DNA from: Streptomyces naganishii JCM 4654
GTDB lineage: Bacteria; Actinomycetota; Actinomycetes; Streptomycetales; Streptomycetaceae
DNA length: 64,000 nt
NCBI RefSeq assembly: GCF_014650575.1
Contig: NZ_BMVF01000015.1
Coordinates: 119,996 to 183,995, forward strand
Direction of reading: 5' to 3'
Under the pieces are notes generated by a model. The model ran no database searches. It was not told where the DNA came from and saw only the letters and a list, made by a program, of their open reading frames with translations. A program made the position numbers and the translations under genes. Shown here piece by piece: positions 36,697-44,794 of this stretch; positions within the stretch are counted from its first letter, which is position 1; every line of letters begins with the position of its first letter.

Positions 36697-37311
36697 ATGC
36701 TTTCGGTGCGGGTGCTGCTCGCCGAGGACGTCCACATGATCCGGGGAGCGCTGGTGGCGCTGCTGGAGCTGGAGCCGGACGTGCAGGTCGTCGCGTCGGT
36801 GGACCGGGGCGACCTCATCGTGAAGACCGCGCTGGAGGTACGGCCCGACGTCGCCGTCATCGACATCGACCTGCCCGGCACCGACGGGCTCACCGCGGCG
36901 GCGGAACTGCGCGCCAGGCTGCCCGAGTGCCGCAGCCTGATCCTCACCAGCCTGGGCCGCCCCGGCACCCTGCGCAGGGCGATGGCGGCGCAGGTCTCCG
37001 GATTCCTGCTGAAGGACTCGCCGCCGGACCGGCTGGCGCAGGCGGTGCGGACGGTGGCCGGAGGCGGCCGCGTGGTCGACCCCGAACTCGCCCTCAGCGC
37101 CTGGGAGGCGCCGGACAACCCGCTCTCGCCGCGCGAGACGCAGGTGCTGCGCCTGGCGGCGGGCGGCGCGGACGCGGCGGAGATCGCCGACCAGCTCTTC
37201 CTGACGCCGGGGACCATCCGCAACTACCTCACCGCCATCGTGGACAAACTCCACGCCCGCAACCGCGTGGACGCCATCCGCATCGCGGAGGAGGCGGGCT
37301 GGGTGCCGTAG
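36697..37311 (+). CDS. NarL/LuxR-type response regulator
   Basis: A 204-aa protein. The receiver domain (about 1-120) has the acidic pair EDVH at the N-terminus, D56 in AVIDIDLPGTDG as phospho-acceptor, and the conserved Lys in FLLKDSPPD. The C-terminal LuxR-type helix-turn-helix (about 140-200) reads LSPRETQVLRLAAGGADAAE, then IADQLFLTPGTIRNYLTAIV and DKLHARNRVDA. It belongs with the preceding kinase and resembles DesR-like regulators. It is placed between the YcaO gene and the acyl-activation genes, so it is a candidate cluster regulator. The input signal is unknown. Confidence 0.92.
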   Translation: MLSVRVLLAEDVHMIRGALVALLELEPDVQVVASVDRGDLIVKTALEVRPDVAVIDIDLPGTDGLTAAAELRARLPECRSLILTSLGRPGTLRRAMAAQVSGFLLKDSPPDRLAQAVRTVAGGGRVVDPELALSAWEAPDNPLSPRETQVLRLAAGGADAAEIADQLFLTPGTIRNYLTAIVDKLHARNRVDAIRIAEEAGWVP

Positions 37312-37326
37312 TCCCCGGCGCGTGTG

Positions 37327-38583
37327 TCAGGTGCGCCGGGAGGTGTCCTCGTCCTCCGAGAGGGGGCCCGCGTTCAGGGCCGAGAGCGTGCCGGCGAGGT
37401 CCACCGCGTTGGTGCGGGGGCCGCGGCACATGGGCAGGCAGCGGGGGCCGCGGGTGCCGCCCATACGGCGCAGGAAGGCGGTGAGGACCGCCTTGGGGCC
37501 GATCTCCACCACATGGCTCGGGCGCCGCTCGCCGAGCAGGGCCCGGGCCGCGTCGGCGAAGCGGACCGGCGAGGTGATGTGCCGGCTCCAGTACGCCGGG
37601 TCCAGCGGGCCGTCGTAGCGGCGGCCGTAGACCGTGGAGTAGAAGGGGACCCGTGACGTCCCCGTGGGCATGCGGCGGACCAGTTCCTCCAGGCACGGCG
37701 CCACGGGCTCCATCAGCGGCGAGTGGAAGGCGTGCGTCACCTTCAGCATGGTGCTGGCGATGCCGGCGTCCGCCAGCCGCCTGGAGGCCCGCTCCAGGCC
37801 CGCCAGATCACCCGAGAGCACCGTCGCCCGCGCCGCGTTGACCGCGCCGATCGACACCCCCGGCTCCGCCGTCGCCGCCTCGGCGGCCTCGTAGGGATTG
37901 GCGCAGGTCGCCATCATCCCGCCGCCGGGCGGCAGTTGCTCCATCAGCGCGCCCCGGGCCACGACCAGTTCCGCGGCCGCGCCCAGCGGCAGCGCCCCGC
38001 CCACGGTCGCCGCCGCGAACTCCCCGATGCCGTGCCCCAGCAGCGCCACCGGCTCGACGCCCTCCTCCAGCAGCGTCATCGCCAGCGCGTACCCGACGGC
38101 GAACAGCGCGGGCTGGGTCAGCGCCGTGCGGTGGACCAGTGGGCTGCCCTCCAGGACCAACTCGACCACGGAGCGGCCCAGATGGGGCGACAGTGCCTCG
38201 TCGGCGGTGGTGAGGTGGTGCCGGTAGGCCGTGCAGTGCCCGTGCAGCCCCGCGGTCATCCACGGGTGCTGGCAGCCCTGCCCGGTGAAGACGAAGGCGG
38301 TACGGACCCTGCCGTCGGGCCACGTCACCCGGTCCCGGTCGGCCAGTCTGCGGGCGAGCCCCCGGATGGTGAGGTAGGACCAGACCTCGACCGGATGGTC
38401 CGGCAGCGGGCCGAACGCCTCCTCCGCGTCGCCGTACAGGCCCAGCAGCGCGACCGAGTCCAGACCGCACTCGATCAGCGGCATGTCCTCGCGCACCTCC
38501 CTGCGGACGTGCTCGGCGACCCGTTCCGTGAGCCACTCGACATAGCCCTGCTCGTCCGGCAGACCTCGCCCCGATCCGCTCAC
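37327..38583 (-). CDS. ACP-acyltransferase didomain protein lacking the catalytic serine
   Basis: A 418-aa protein. An acyl carrier domain (about 10-85) has the phosphopantetheine Ser in CGLDSVALL (S43). A malonyltransferase-type fold follows (about 92-400) with GQGCQ (101-105), the Arg in ARGALMEQ (R210) and the catalytic His in HAFHSPLM (H287). The nucleophile elbow, GHSxGE in active enzymes, reads GHGIGE, with Gly at residue 185 (codon 38029-38031, GGC). The classic ping-pong transfer through an acyl-serine is therefore not possible. It may act as a docking or structural partner, or use another mechanism. It starts at a GTG with AGGAG 7 bases upstream, 22 bases after the AMP-ligase gene in the same operon. 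Confidence 0.88.
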   Translation of the reverse strand: MSGSGRGLPDEQGYVEWLTERVAEHVRREVREDMPLIECGLDSVALLGLYGDAEEAFGPLPDHPVEVWSYLTIRGLARRLADRDRVTWPDGRVRTAFVFTGQGCQHPWMTAGLHGHCTAYRHHLTTADEALSPHLGRSVVELVLEGSPLVHRTALTQPALFAVGYALAMTLLEEGVEPVALLGHGIGEFAAATVGGALPLGAAAELVVARGALMEQLPPGGGMMATCANPYEAAEAATAEPGVSIGAVNAARATVLSGDLAGLERASRRLADAGIASTMLKVTHAFHSPLMEPVAPCLEELVRRMPTGTSRVPFYSTVYGRRYDGPLDPAYWSRHITSPVRFADAARALLGERRPSHVVEIGPKAVLTAFLRRMGGTRGPRCLPMCRGPRTNAVDLAGTLSALNAGPLSEDEDTSRRT

Positions 38584-38605
38584 CTTCTGCTCCTCTCCGA
38601 CGCGT

Positions 38606-40366
38606 TCACCTGGCGCGTGCCGCGGCGCCGGACCGCCGTCCGGTCGCAGCCGGCACCAACTCCTTGCCGAGCCGCTGGTGCAGGGGCCTGATCTCACCGC
38701 TGAGGAACAGCCGGCGCGTCGCCGCCCGCTCCACCTTCCCGCTGGTCGTACGCCGGATCGTCCCCGGCCGTACGAGCAGCACCCCGTCCACGGCCACCTC
38801 GAACTCCTCGGCCAGGCAACGCTCCACGTCCGCGGTGAGCCCGGGCAGGTCCAGGCCGTAGCGGCGGTGGGTGCGCAACTCCTGTACGAGCACGACCCGT
38901 TCGCGCTCGCCGGGCACCGCGAAGGCCGTGCCGGGGCCGAACATCGAGCCGATGCGCTGCACCGCGTGCTCCAGGTCCTGCGGATAGACGTTGCGGCCGG
39001 CCACGATGATCACGTCCTTGAGCCGGCCCGTCACGTGCAGCCGGCCCTCGACGAGCGCGCCGAGGTCGCCCGTGCGCAGGAAGCCGCCCTCGCCGTCCCC
39101 GGTCACCGCCTCGAACACCTCGGCCGTCGCCGCCCGGTCACGCCAGTAGCCCCCCGCCACCCCGGTGCCCCGGACCCAGATCTCGCCGACCTCGCCCTCC
39201 GGCAGCGCCCGCAGCGACTCCGGGTCGACGATCCGCACCTCGCTGCCCGCCGGGCGGCCGCAGGCCACCAGGCCGCGTTCCGGGCGGCCCGGCCGCGGCT
39301 CGCGCAGCAGGTCCCGCTCCAGTGCGGCGCCGTCCACCCGGCGCACGGTGAAGGGCTCCCCGGTGCGCTGGGCCGCGACCAGCAGGGTCGCCTCGGCCAG
39401 GCCGTAGCACGGCGTCAGCGCGCCGGGGCGCAGGCCGGCGGGGGCGAAGCGCTCCGTGAAGGCCCGTGCGGTGCTCGCCGAGACCGGCTCGCCGCCGGTC
39501 ACCGCCGTGCGCCAGCCCGACAGGTCCAGGCGCCCGGCCTCCTCCTCGGGGACGCGGCGCACGCACAGTTCGTAGGCGAAGTCCGGAGCGCCGCTGACCG
39601 CCACCTCGTAGCGGCCGATCGCCTCCAGCCAGCGGGCCGGGCGCTTCAGGAACGCCTCGGGCGAGAGCAGTACGGAGGTGCCGCCCAGGGAGAGCGGCAG
39701 CAGCAACTGGCCCACCAGGCCCATGTCGTGGTGGAACGGCAGCCAGCCGCCGATCCGTTCGCCCGGCCCGGTGTCCAGGGCGTGCGCGATCGAGCGCAGG
39801 TTCGCCAGCAGGTTGCCGTGGGTCACCACCACGCCGCGCGGGGCGCCGGTGGAGCCGGAGGTGTACTGGAGGTAGGCCACGGTGTCCGCGGACAGCTCGG
39901 GCATCCGCCAGGGGCTGCGGGCGGGCACCGCGTCGGCGGCCAGGCAGGGCACGGAGCCGTGGCCGCAGCCGGCGAGGAGCCGTGAGACGTCGGGGGCGAG
40001 GGCCGCGTCGGTGAAGGTCGCGCAGGGCGCCACGTCCTTGACGATGCCCGCGACGCGCATCGCGTGGTGACGGCCGCCGCCGGTGGGCGGGGCCGGGACG
40101 GCGATCGCGCCGGCGTACAGGCAGGCCAGGAACGACACGGCGAACTGGCGGCGGGAGGTGTGCATCAGCAGCACCCGCTCGCCCAGGGCGCCGCGCGCCT
40201 GGAGCCAGCCCGCGAGTTCGCGGGCGGCGGAGTCCAGGGCGCCGTAGGAGACCGGGCTCGGCCGGCCGCGTTCGTCGCTGTCGGGCAGGAGCAGCAGGGC
40301 CTCGCGGTCGGGGGTGCGCGCGACTCTGTCGCGTATCAGTTCTACGAAGGTGTGGTGATCGCTCAT
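38606..40366 (-). CDS. Fatty-acyl-AMP ligase (FAAL-type)
   Basis: A 586-aa member of the ANL family. The ATP loop YLQYTSGSTGAPRGVVVTH (about 172-190), the hinge region YWRDRAATAEVFEAVTG, then FLRTGDLGALVEGRLHVTGR with LKDVIIVAGRNVYPQDLE, and the C-terminal catalytic Lys in TTSGKVERA are all present. The FLPFHHDMG-like block (WLPFHHDMGLVGQLLLP) is typical of FAALs, which adenylate fatty or aryl acids and load them onto carrier proteins rather than CoA. The downstream ACP-AT protein and the free ACP at 43.6 kb are candidate acceptors. The acid substrate is unknown. Confidence 0.9.
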   Translation of the reverse strand: MSDHHTFVELIRDRVARTPDREALLLLPDSDERGRPSPVSYGALDSAARELAGWLQARGALGERVLLMHTSRRQFAVSFLACLYAGAIAVPAPPTGGGRHHAMRVAGIVKDVAPCATFTDAALAPDVSRLLAGCGHGSVPCLAADAVPARSPWRMPELSADTVAYLQYTSGSTGAPRGVVVTHGNLLANLRSIAHALDTGPGERIGGWLPFHHDMGLVGQLLLPLSLGGTSVLLSPEAFLKRPARWLEAIGRYEVAVSGAPDFAYELCVRRVPEEEAGRLDLSGWRTAVTGGEPVSASTARAFTERFAPAGLRPGALTPCYGLAEATLLVAAQRTGEPFTVRRVDGAALERDLLREPRPGRPERGLVACGRPAGSEVRIVDPESLRALPEGEVGEIWVRGTGVAGGYWRDRAATAEVFEAVTGDGEGGFLRTGDLGALVEGRLHVTGRLKDVIIVAGRNVYPQDLEHAVQRIGSMFGPGTAFAVPGERERVVLVQELRTHRRYGLDLPGLTADVERCLAEEFEVAVDGVLLVRPGTIRRTTSGKVERAATRRLFLSGEIRPLHQRLGKELVPAATGRRSGAAARAR

Positions 40367-40489
40367 GTGGGGTCCCCCTGGCAGGTCGTCGTGCCGGGCG
40401 CCCGACCCGTCTTCGTGCGCCCGGAACCATCCTGTTTTCGAACGTAGGACGGGGGGCCTAGAGGGAAGCTCGACGCGGGCTGGCCGGGC

Positions 40490-40696
40490 TCACGGCCGGG
40501 CTTGTGCCCGGGACCACGCGACCGGGGGGCGGCGGCGGGGCCGGGTGGGGGTCCAGGGGGCGCGGGCGGGGGCGTCCTCGGGGGGTGTGTCCGGGGTGGC
40601 CGCGCGCAGGCGGGCCAGGAGTACGGCGGTCAGGGCGGCCAGTTCCTCGGGGGTGGGGTGGCCTCGGACTATGGAGAGGGACAGCGGGTGATCCAT
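40490..40696 (-). CDS. Acyl-CoA carboxylase epsilon subunit
   Basis: A 68-aa protein, MDHPLSLSIVRGHPTPEELA, continuing with ALTAVLLARL and ending in a Pro/Arg-rich tail with a terminal Trp motif (PPVAWSRAQARP). This matches actinobacterial AccE/PccE, which bridges the alpha and beta subunits of acyl-CoA carboxylase. The matching beta subunit is about 10 kb to the left at the cluster edge. It is easily missed because a longer open frame runs through it. It lies between the FAAL and ABM-fold genes on the same strand. Confidence 0.8.
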   Translation of the reverse strand: MDHPLSLSIVRGHPTPEELAALTAVLLARLRAATPDTPPEDAPARAPWTPTRPRRRPPVAWSRAQARP

Positions 40697-40821
40697 GCCG
40701 GGAGGGTGGCGGTGGCGGCTCGAGGGGGGCTCGGGGGGTGGTCCGGCGTCGCCCGCGGTGCGTCGTGGGTCGGCCCGCTTCCGCCGGAGGGCGCGTGCGG
40801 ACCGTGGGGGCGCGGTCCTTG

Positions 40822-41427
40822 TCAGTCCAGGCGGGTTGCCTGGGACTCCGTGATGGTGGCCGTGGTGGTCAGCTTGGTGCGGCGGTCCAGGTAGCCGGGG
40901 GTGGACAGGGCCCGGACGCAGTGGGGCCGGGTGTGCCACCAGAGGATGCCGGTGTAGGCGCGGGGGTCCACCACCGAGCGGAGGAGGTCGCTGCCGCCGT
41001 AGCCCTCGGCGGTCACGCACTGGCCGACCAGGGCGCCGAAGTCCATCTCGAAGCGGGCCGGTTCGCTGTCCACCACGGCTCGCACCAGGATGAGGTGGGC
41101 GGCCTCTGCGAGGGGGACGGTGGCCGGCATGCGGCCGACACTGACGGCCAGTTCGTGGTCGGTGGGGGAGGGCACCGCGGCCAGGTGGGGCAGGAAGCTG
41201 TCGTCGTGCGTCGCGCGCAGCAGGGCGTCCATGCCGTGCCACAGGTCGAGGCGGACGTAGCCGGAGGTGGGCTCCAGGAGGCGGAGGGTGACTCCGCTGT
41301 CGTAGCCGCGCAGGCCCTCGCGGTAGCGCGCGTAGGCGCGCAGTGCGGGCTCCAGCGCCTCGCCGGGGCGTGCCGGCGCGAAGCGCTGCACCACGGTCAC
41401 CCGGCTGAGGGTATTCCGCTGGGGCAT
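40822..41427 (-). CDS. ABM/dimeric alpha-beta barrel-like protein
   Basis: A 201-aa protein that looks like two ferredoxin-like halves. It begins RVTVVQRFAPARPGEALEPA and contains GYVRLDLWHGMDALLRATHD, a pattern of antibiotic-biosynthesis-monooxygenase-like proteins where a strand carrying R-L-D-L-W is followed by a helix. The second half (FEMDFGALVGQCVTAEG, ending RTKLTTTATITESQATRLD) is less typical. It may be a cofactor-free oxygenase, a cyclase helper or a substrate-binding protein. It is the first gene of the minus-strand operon, with a SARP-like operator upstream. Confidence 0.55.
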   Translation of the reverse strand: MPQRNTLSRVTVVQRFAPARPGEALEPALRAYARYREGLRGYDSGVTLRLLEPTSGYVRLDLWHGMDALLRATHDDSFLPHLAAVPSPTDHELAVSVGRMPATVPLAEAAHLILVRAVVDSEPARFEMDFGALVGQCVTAEGYGGSDLLRSVVDPRAYTGILWWHTRPHCVRALSTPGYLDRRTKLTTTATITESQATRLD

Positions 41428-41498
41428 CGGCCCGCCTCACCTCCTCCCGCCGTTCCGCGCGCACACGCCGTCGTACGCGCGCCCAGTTGACCATGCCG

Positions 41499-41516
41499 CG
41501 CTCGAATCCCGCTCGA
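41499..41516 (-). promoter_or_regulatory. SARP-type heptamer direct repeat
   Basis: On the minus strand TCGAGCG occurs twice exactly 11 bases apart (plus-strand CGCTCGA at 41499-41505 and 41510-41516). This equals the heptamer and spacing bound by ActII-ORF4-type SARPs. It lies in the divergent gap between the ABM-like gene (minus, 72 bases away) and the 70-aa gene (plus, 100 bases away), so it may activate one or both operons. Confidence 0.65.
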
Positions 41517-41616
41517 ACGCCGGTGCCGCGAGGGTTCCTCGAGGGCGTGCCGAGGCCGGAGGGCGACCCTCCCCGTCCCGGCGCGGTGCCGGGAGGAACC
41601 GACGGAAGGGACGTTC

Positions 41617-41829
41617 ATGACCATCACCGACGACGTCGGCCGGCTCGCCGGCGGCTCCGGGCGCACGGCCCGGCTCGCGATCGACCGCATGGTCCGGCCC
41701 GTCTGGTACGCGCTCGTCGCGTACGGCGGACTGTGGCTCGGGGGCGTCGACTTCGCCGCCGACGGCACACCCGTACCGCGGCTGCCGTTCGACGAGGACC
41801 CTGCCCGGCAGGACTTGAGGGCCTCTTGA
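41617..41829 (+). CDS. Small hypothetical protein
   Basis: A 70-aa protein with GGAAGGGA 8 bases upstream of the ATG. It has one amphipathic/hydrophobic stretch around residues 22-43 (IDRMVRPVWYALVAYGGLWL) and an acidic end (LPFDEDPARQDL). No family is recognised. It heads the plus-strand operon that runs into the acyl-CoA dehydrogenase-like gene 54 bases on. It may be membrane-associated or a partner peptide. Confidence 0.6.
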   Translation: MTITDDVGRLAGGSGRTARLAIDRMVRPVWYALVAYGGLWLGGVDFAADGTPVPRLPFDEDPARQDLRAS

Positions 41830-41883
41830 GTCACGCCGGTTATGCAGGGCCCCAGCGGGATCCGATCGAGGACGGAGACAGCC

Positions 41884-43623
41884 ATGACCACGACGGTGAA
41901 CAGGGCGGAGAGCACCGAACAGGCCGTGCGGGAACGTATAGCGCGGCTCGAACACGACCTCGGTGATCTCGACGACCCCGGCAACCCGCTGGGCGCGGAC
42001 CACTTCCTCGCCGCCGACGGCAGGCAGCACCTGCTGCCCGCCGCCGAGCGGCTGCTGGACGACTTCGGTCTCAACGCCGAGTTCGTGCCGCGCGAACTGG
42101 GCGGCCGGCTCGACCGGCTCGACGTGCTCGCCCGGGTGCTGAGGGCGGTCTTCCGCCGGGACGCCGCCCTCGGGCTCGGCTACGGGATGACGTCGTACCT
42201 GGCGGCCGTCGTGGTGTGGGCGGACGGGAACGAGGAGCAGCGGCGACGGACGGCCGAACTCCTGCTCGGCGGCGGGCGGATGGCAGGCGCCTATCCCGAG
42301 CCGGTGCCGGGCAACGACTTCCTGCACAACCGGCTCACCGCCACCCGGGTCCCGGGCGGCCACCGGCTCGACGGCCGCAAGGAGGCCCTCAACAACGCCG
42401 CGCGCGTGGACTCGCTCGTCGTGTTCGCGCACACCCCCGAGGCCGGGGAGGACGCCCACACCGCGTTCCTGCTCCCCGGCCCCGGGGCGGCAGACGTCGA
42501 CCTGCTGCCCCGGCGGCGCACCAGCGGCATCCGCGGGTGCGTCATCCAGGGGCTGCGGTTCTCCGGTCACCGCATCGGCGCGGACGGGCTGCTGGGCGCC
42601 GAGGGCGGCGGCGCGGTCCTGGCCGAGCGGGCCTTTCCCGTGACCCGCAGCACCGGTCCCTCGATGGCGCTGGGCTGCGCGGACACCGCGCTGCGCACCA
42701 CCGTCGCCTTCGCCCGCGCGCACCGCGCCCGCAGCCGTGCCTCGCTGCGCAGCGCCCGTACGCGGTCGGCTCTGGTGGACGCCTTCACCGACCTGCTGGT
42801 GTGCGACTGCCTGTCGCTGGTCGCCACCCGGGGTGTGCACCTCCTGCCGCGCGAGAGCCGCACGCTGAGCGCGGTGGTGAAGTACCTGCTGCCGACCGTC
42901 CTCACCGAGATGGTCTACGACCTGTCGGTCGTCCTCGGCTCCGAGTCGTACGCCACCAGCGGCAGTTACGGCATGTTCCAGAAGGCGGCCCGGGACCTGC
43001 CCATGATCGGGCTCGGCAGCGCGGGCACCGCGGCCAGCCGGGGCGTCATCATCGAACACCTGCTGCGCGCGACGGAGCCGGGTGCCGCCGACGGTTCGGA
43101 GGGTGACTTCGGCCGGCTGTTCCGGCCGCACGACGACGACCTGCCATCCGTGTCGCCGCAGGAGTTGACGTCGGCCGCCCCGGGCGACTCGCTGCTCGCC
43201 TCGCTGCCCGCCGCGGTGCGCAGCGCCCGCGCCGCGCGCGGCGAGTTCGCGGGCGCGCTCGGCGAGGCGGCGGACGCGCTCGCCACCGAACTGCGGCTGC
43301 TGCGCGAGGACTGCGCCCGGCTCGCCGAGCGCCGGCCCGCCGGCGGCCTGAGCCCCCGCGTCTACGCCCTGGCCGACCGCTACGCCCTGATCGCCGCCGG
43401 CGCGGCCTGCCTCGGCGTGTGGCAGCACGGCGCCGGCCCGGACGGCGGGCTGCTCGCCGACCCGGCCTGGGCGGCGATGGCGCTGGCCCGCATCGTCGGC
43501 CGCCTCGACCGCACCGCCGTACGCGCCCCCGAGGCCGGCGCCGAACACCTGCTCGCCGAGGTGCTGGACCGCTTCGACGACGCCCGCAGCTACGACCTGT
43601 ACGCCACACCGATAGGCCGATGA
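41884..43623 (+). CDS. Acyl-CoA dehydrogenase-like flavoprotein
   Basis: A 579-aa protein. The central part has the ACAD fold pattern: MAGAYPEPVPGNDFLHNRL for the flavin-binding middle domain, SGIRGCVIQGLRFSGHRIG at the usual substrate strand, and a C-terminal helical bundle (SYATSGSYGMFQKAARDLPM, at the position where ACADs have a conserved Gly-rich turn). An extra ~140-residue C-terminal helical extension is present. ACADs next to FAAL and ACP genes usually desaturate an acyl group tethered to the ACP; that role is inferred. The first 14 codons of the open frame are excluded because ATG 41884 has GGAGACA upstream. Confidence 0.8.
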   Translation: MTTTVNRAESTEQAVRERIARLEHDLGDLDDPGNPLGADHFLAADGRQHLLPAAERLLDDFGLNAEFVPRELGGRLDRLDVLARVLRAVFRRDAALGLGYGMTSYLAAVVVWADGNEEQRRRTAELLLGGGRMAGAYPEPVPGNDFLHNRLTATRVPGGHRLDGRKEALNNAARVDSLVVFAHTPEAGEDAHTAFLLPGPGAADVDLLPRRRTSGIRGCVIQGLRFSGHRIGADGLLGAEGGGAVLAERAFPVTRSTGPSMALGCADTALRTTVAFARAHRARSRASLRSARTRSALVDAFTDLLVCDCLSLVATRGVHLLPRESRTLSAVVKYLLPTVLTEMVYDLSVVLGSESYATSGSYGMFQKAARDLPMIGLGSAGTAASRGVIIEHLLRATEPGAADGSEGDFGRLFRPHDDDLPSVSPQELTSAAPGDSLLASLPAAVRSARAARGEFAGALGEAADALATELRLLREDCARLAERRPAGGLSPRVYALADRYALIAAGAACLGVWQHGAGPDGGLLADPAWAAMALARIVGRLDRTAVRAPEAGAEHLLAEVLDRFDDARSYDLYATPIGR

Positions 43624-43641
43624 GCACACAAGGAGTACGCC

Positions 43642-43923
43642 ATGGACGACAACGCGACCACATCCGGCGGCACCGCGCTGGCCGTGCTGGTCGAGGAGGC
43701 GGCGCGCATCCTCGGCAGGCCGCCCGGCCGGCTCGAGCCGGGCCAGCACCTCCAGCACGACCTGGGCTTCGACTCGGTCATGCTGCTGCAGCTCAAGGGC
43801 CGCCTGGAGGCGCGCTTCCCGGTGCTGCGCGAGGTGTCCCTGCCCGACCTGCTGCTCGGGGTCCACACGCTCGGCGCCCTGGCCGGCCGGCTGGAGCGCA
43901 CGACCGGACTGCCGGTGGCGTGA
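43642..43923 (+). CDS. Acyl carrier protein (acyl-activation set)
   Basis: A 93-aa ACP. The phosphopantetheine site is S45 in DLGFDSVMLLQLKGRLE. It follows the ACAD-like gene by 18 bases and overlaps the PPTase start by one base (TGATG), so it belongs to the same operon. The sequence is nearer to peptidyl/aryl carrier proteins of starter-unit pathways than to the classical type II PKS ACP at 46.5 kb. A likely acceptor for the FAAL product. Confidence 0.88.
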   Translation: MDDNATTSGGTALAVLVEEAARILGRPPGRLEPGQHLQHDLGFDSVMLLQLKGRLEARFPVLREVSLPDLLLGVHTLGALAGRLERTTGLPVA

Positions 43924-44720
43924 TGCGGCCGCTGCGCAACCGCGGCCCCGCGGACTCCTGGCTGCCGGTGCGCCGCGAGGTGGAGTCCTCCGGCACGTCG
44001 GTCCTCTACGCGGCCGTGGCCGACTGGCTGCCCGACGACCTCGAGCGGCCCGGCCTCGCGGCCGCCCTCGGCCGGGACCACAAGCGGCTGCTGGAGATGA
44101 ACCACGTCCCCAACCGCTCCCGCTTCGTCGCCTCCCGGCTGCTGCTGAAGTCGGCGGCCGCGGCGGTGCTGGGCGCCGAGCCCGACGAACTGGAGCTGGC
44201 CTACAAGCCCGGCGGGCGCCCGCACCTGCGCGGAGTGGACCAGCTGGACGTCAGCCTCAGCCACACCGAGGAACTCCTCGTCGTCGGCCTCACCCGGAAC
44301 GGGCGGATCGGCGTCGACGCGGAGAACGCCGGCCGGCGGATGCTCGGCCTGGGCACGGAGCGCCAGGTGTGCACCCCGTACGAGCTGGAGGCGGTGCTCG
44401 CCGTCCCCCGGGAGCGGCGCAACGGCGAACTGGTGCGGCTGTGGACGCTGAAGGAGGCGTACAGCAAGGCCATCGGGCAGGGACTGAGGTTCCGCTTCAC
44501 CGAGTTCGGGTTCACCCCCGAGGACCGGCAGGTGCAGATGCTGCGGCCCGACGGCACCCCGGGCGCCGGCTGGGAGTGGTCCTTCCACAGCTGGCTCGTG
44601 GACGACTCGTACATGGTCAGCGCCGCCGTCTACGACCCCGGCTTCGGCGGGCGCGGGCCCGCCGCCGCGGCCCGGCCGCTGCTGCCCGTGGTGCCCGACC
44701 CCCGTTTGAGCGCGCGTTGA
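43923..44720 (+). CDS. Sfp-type 4'-phosphopantetheinyl transferase
   Basis: A 265-aa protein with the PPTase motifs GRPHLRG and VSLSHTEELLVVGLT (about 105-122), the metal site IGVDAEN and the WxxKEAxxK signature LWTLKEAYSKAIGQG. It transfers phosphopantetheine from CoA to the carrier proteins of the cluster. The ATG at 43923 overlaps the ACP stop by one base. The domain covers the whole chain at usual Sfp length. A dedicated PPTase suggests the ACPs here need a specific or high-level activating enzyme. Confidence 0.93.
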   Translation: MRPLRNRGPADSWLPVRREVESSGTSVLYAAVADWLPDDLERPGLAAALGRDHKRLLEMNHVPNRSRFVASRLLLKSAAAAVLGAEPDELELAYKPGGRPHLRGVDQLDVSLSHTEELLVVGLTRNGRIGVDAENAGRRMLGLGTERQVCTPYELEAVLAVPRERRNGELVRLWTLKEAYSKAIGQGLRFRFTEFGFTPEDRQVQMLRPDGTPGAGWEWSFHSWLVDDSYMVSAAVYDPGFGGRGPAAAARPLLPVVPDPRLSAR

Positions 44721-44794
44721 GCGGGCTTCCAGGTGCTGCGGTGACGCTCGACACCCGCACCCGCCGAGCGGTGCGGGACCGAAGGGGGGTCCGC

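Noticed and set aside
40504..41490. Plus-strand open frame covering the carboxylase epsilon and ABM-like genes
   Set aside because: Gly/Val-rich without motifs. The minus-strand reading gives a recognisable epsilon subunit and an ABM-like protein.
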